Program-made: the position numbers and the translations under genes | Notes under the pieces: model-generated | The model's database searches: none | What the model was told of the DNA's origin: nothing | Seen by the model: the letters and a program-made list of their open reading frames with translations, nothing else | In this document: positions 63,385 to 64,000 of the stretch, piece after piece | How the letters are laid out: each line of letters starts with the position of its first letter | Position numbering within the stretch: the stretch's first letter is position 1 | DNA from: Coniella vitis | Lineage: Eukaryota; Ascomycota; Sordariomycetes; Diaporthales; Schizoparmaceae | Length of the DNA: 64,000 nt | Reading direction: 5' to 3' | Assembly: GCA_011317545.1 (NCBI GenBank) | Contig: WUJK01000012.1 | Span: 881,001-945,000 of the forward strand

Positions 63385-64000
63385 TTAGTCGGAGGCAGCA
63401 GCACGCTTAGCAGCATTGCCACGCAGCTTCTTCTCGGGCTCAGCACGGGGAGCGCGCTGGCTCTTGCGGACAGCGGAGGCACGGGCAATGGCAGCTTGGC
63501 GGAGGTCGGCACGGTAGCCACCCTTGGCAACGTAGTTGGCAACGTTCTTGTAGGTCCTGTACAAAAGCGCGTATTGCGTTAGTATTGTCCTTCGTCTTGA
63601 GTTGTGTCGTCTAGGTTTGGATGAATCGCTAAGTCAAAGCCTGGGTCTGACGTACTTGCGGTTGTGGCCGCCGAAGCTGGCCTTGGTGAGGGCCTTAGCG
63701 GGCTGGTTCACGGACTTGGCCTTCTTGGACTGGAAGGCAACGCCCTTTTCGCCATCGGCGGAGATGCTGACGGCCTTGTCGTTGACGAAACCGGCGTGCT
63801 GCAAAACGAGAAATGTGTGAGCACCTGGACCTCTTTTTCACACCCATCGCATCCCTGTCTGTTCCATCCTGGATATTCATACCTTGCGGGAGTGCTTGTT
63901 GACCAGGTTGAAGGGGTCGCTGGAGAACTGGACACCGCCAGCCTGCTTGCGCTTGACCAGGTAGGAGTTGTTGTTGCCTGTACCGCACAATTAGATGCTG
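63385..64000 (-). CDS. Ribosomal protein eL28 (60S L28), 5' end outside window
   Basis: Exons complement 63977-63883, 63798-63656 and 63556-63385; at least one upstream exon lies beyond the right edge. Role: structural protein of the large ribosomal subunit in the cytoplasm. Seen: NNNSYLVKRKQAGGVQFSSDP, FNLVNKHSRKHAGFVNDKAVS, KSVNQPAKALTKASFGGHNRKTYKNVANYVAKGGYRADLRQAAIARASAV and a Lys/Arg/Ala tail ending AKRAAASD. This is the L28e family, present in most fungi and animals but absent from budding yeast. The preceding intron acceptor (63978-63980, CAG) places an unseen first exon to the right. Codon use is strongly biased to C-ending codons, as expected for a ribosomal protein gene. Several introns are normal for ribosomal protein genes in filamentous fungi. 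Confidence 0.93.

Noticed and set aside
1..64000. CRISPR arrays, operons, ribosome binding sites, insertion sequences
   Set aside because: The window is eukaryotic nuclear DNA with spliceosomal introns; no regular spacer array, transposase or LTR was found.

Overview
This window is nuclear DNA from a filamentous ascomycete (Pezizomycotina). Most genes contain short introns of about 50-150 nt with GT..AG ends and CTAAC/CTAAT branch sites. The protein families are typically fungal: Erg3, Nha1, Fzo1, Tom22, a UstYa-family protein, and a ribosomal protein eL28 that budding yeast lacks. Protein style and gene content suggest Sordariomycetes, perhaps Hypocreales, but that placement is inference. 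I rebuilt 21 protein genes by hand, checking reading phase across each splice junction, plus one doubtful small frame. No tRNA, rRNA, transposon or CRISPR array was recognised.

Layout from left to right: a partial PhyH-type dioxygenase (-, cut by the left edge); CFIm25/NUDT21 (+); a YjbQ/UPF0047 protein (-) divergent from WDR70 (+); a Snf21/Sth1 chromatin remodeller (+); coronin (+); a large ADF-H protein (-); a PP2C phosphatase (-); the ESCRT-III subunit Vps2 (-) divergent from mitofusin Fzo1 (+); and Tom22 (-). Next comes a gene-poor stretch (33.3-41.1 kb) with only two genes. Then Erg3 (+) convergent with the Na+/H+ antiporter Nha1 (-), Pif1 helicase (+), Edc3 (+), an adenosine-deaminase-like protein (-) divergent from TRAPPC6/Trs33 (+), cytosolic malate dehydrogenase (-), and eL28 (-, cut by the right edge).

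Most of the window is conserved housekeeping: mRNA 3'-end formation and decapping, chromatin, actin, membrane traffic, mitochondrial import and fusion, sterol and central carbon metabolism. Apart from shared themes (Tom22 and Fzo1 at the mitochondrial outer membrane; coronin and the ADF-H protein on actin) there is no sign that the genes form one pathway.

The exception is the two-gene island. One gene (34277-34957, -) encodes a secreted 226-residue protein with six copies of a REPHHQGKGK unit, separated by acidic spacers and one poly-Asp linker. The other (37433-38674, +) is divergent from it and encodes a membrane-anchored UstYa/DUF3328 protein with both HxxHC motifs intact. A repeat-bearing secreted precursor beside a UstYa-type protein is the hallmark of fungal dikaritin-type ribosomal peptide (RiPP) loci. 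The His/Lys-rich, aromatic-free repeat does not match any precursor I know, so this is the best candidate for an undescribed system here.
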